Assembly (NCBI GenBank): GCA_037138055.1
Contig: JBAXJB010000012.1
Location: forward strand, 1 to 38,228
Length of the DNA stretch: 38,228 bases
Reading direction: 5' to 3'
DNA from: CAITNM01 sp037138055
Lineage (GTDB): Bacteria > Pseudomonadota > Alphaproteobacteria > Paracaedibacterales > CAITNM01
Under the pieces are notes generated by a model. It had not been told where the DNA came from, did no database searches, and saw only the letters and a program-made list of their open reading frames with translations. Made by a program: the position numbers and the translations under genes. This document shows, piece after piece, positions 38,188 through 38,228 of the stretch; the first letter of the stretch is position 1, and every line of letters starts with the position of its first letter.

Positions 38188-38228
38188 TCACGAGATAATA
38201 AAGAGTGATATGCTCTCCTAAAAAGATA

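Noticed and set aside
1..38228. CRISPR arrays, tRNA and rRNA genes, insertion sequences, prophage
   Set aside because: No regularly spaced repeats, no T-loop-like motifs with cloverleaf context, and no transposase, integrase or phage structural gene were recognised on either strand.

Overview
This window is an AT-rich stretch of bacterial chromosome, densely coding on both strands. The organism is most likely an alphaproteobacterium, probably host-associated; Holosporales or Paracaedibacter-like lineages would fit, but that placement is inference. Evidence for Alphaproteobacteria: a gpmI / degenerate M23 (EnvC-like) / S41 protease cluster, a DnaA-like HdaA with a clamp-binding N-terminus, an L31 protein without zinc cysteines, and a perfect GAAC-N7-GAAC direct repeat just before uvrB, which is the alphaproteobacterial LexA (SOS) box. 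No phage, integrase, intact IS, CRISPR array, tRNA or rRNA gene was seen.

Layout. Positions 1-2463 (minus) hold a HI0933-like flavoprotein cut by the window edge, a CYTH-domain protein, and a secreted rhodanese with its own promoter and terminator. Positions 2565-6054 (plus) are gpmI, an EnvC-like LytM protein and a lipoprotein S41 peptidase, all overlapping. Positions 6055-6519 form a long non-coding leader with a good promoter. Positions 6520-8993 (plus) encode two secreted proteins I do not recognise; they share collinear motifs and appear to be diverged tandem paralogues. Positions 9046-17397 (minus) are one compact operon, rsmH-ftsL-ftsI-murE-DUF4139-hda-priA: the start of the division and cell wall (dcw) cluster joined to replication control and restart genes. 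uvrC diverges from it (17467-19329).

Positions 19565-21172 (plus) encode an AAA+ ATPase whose core resembles ClpX but which carries an N-terminal signal peptide. Positions 21191-23734 (minus) are mraY-znuC-znuB, so mraY lies away from the rest of the dcw genes and is coupled to a zinc/manganese ABC transporter. Then come uvrD/pcrA and rpmE (minus), a CpoB/YbgF-like periplasmic protein (plus), and two secreted proteins resembling autotransporter passengers without a beta-barrel (27420-29976, minus), each with a terminator. mutS follows (30261-32855). Positions 32865-35188 (minus) are a small acetyltransferase operon: a GrpB-GNAT fusion, a membrane protein and two GNAT enzymes. A frameshifted histidine phosphatase gene and uvrB (plus) close the window, both preceded by near-identical promoter segments.

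As a whole, conserved housekeeping operons (peptidoglycan synthesis, division, nucleotide excision repair by UvrB/C/D, mismatch recognition by MutS, replication restart) are interleaved with lineage-specific exported proteins: the paralogue pair, the secreted AAA+ protein and the passenger-like proteins. Several exported-protein genes have strong Shine-Dalgarno sequences, while uvrC, mutS and uvrB do not. The exported proteins are the most likely place for undescribed biology.
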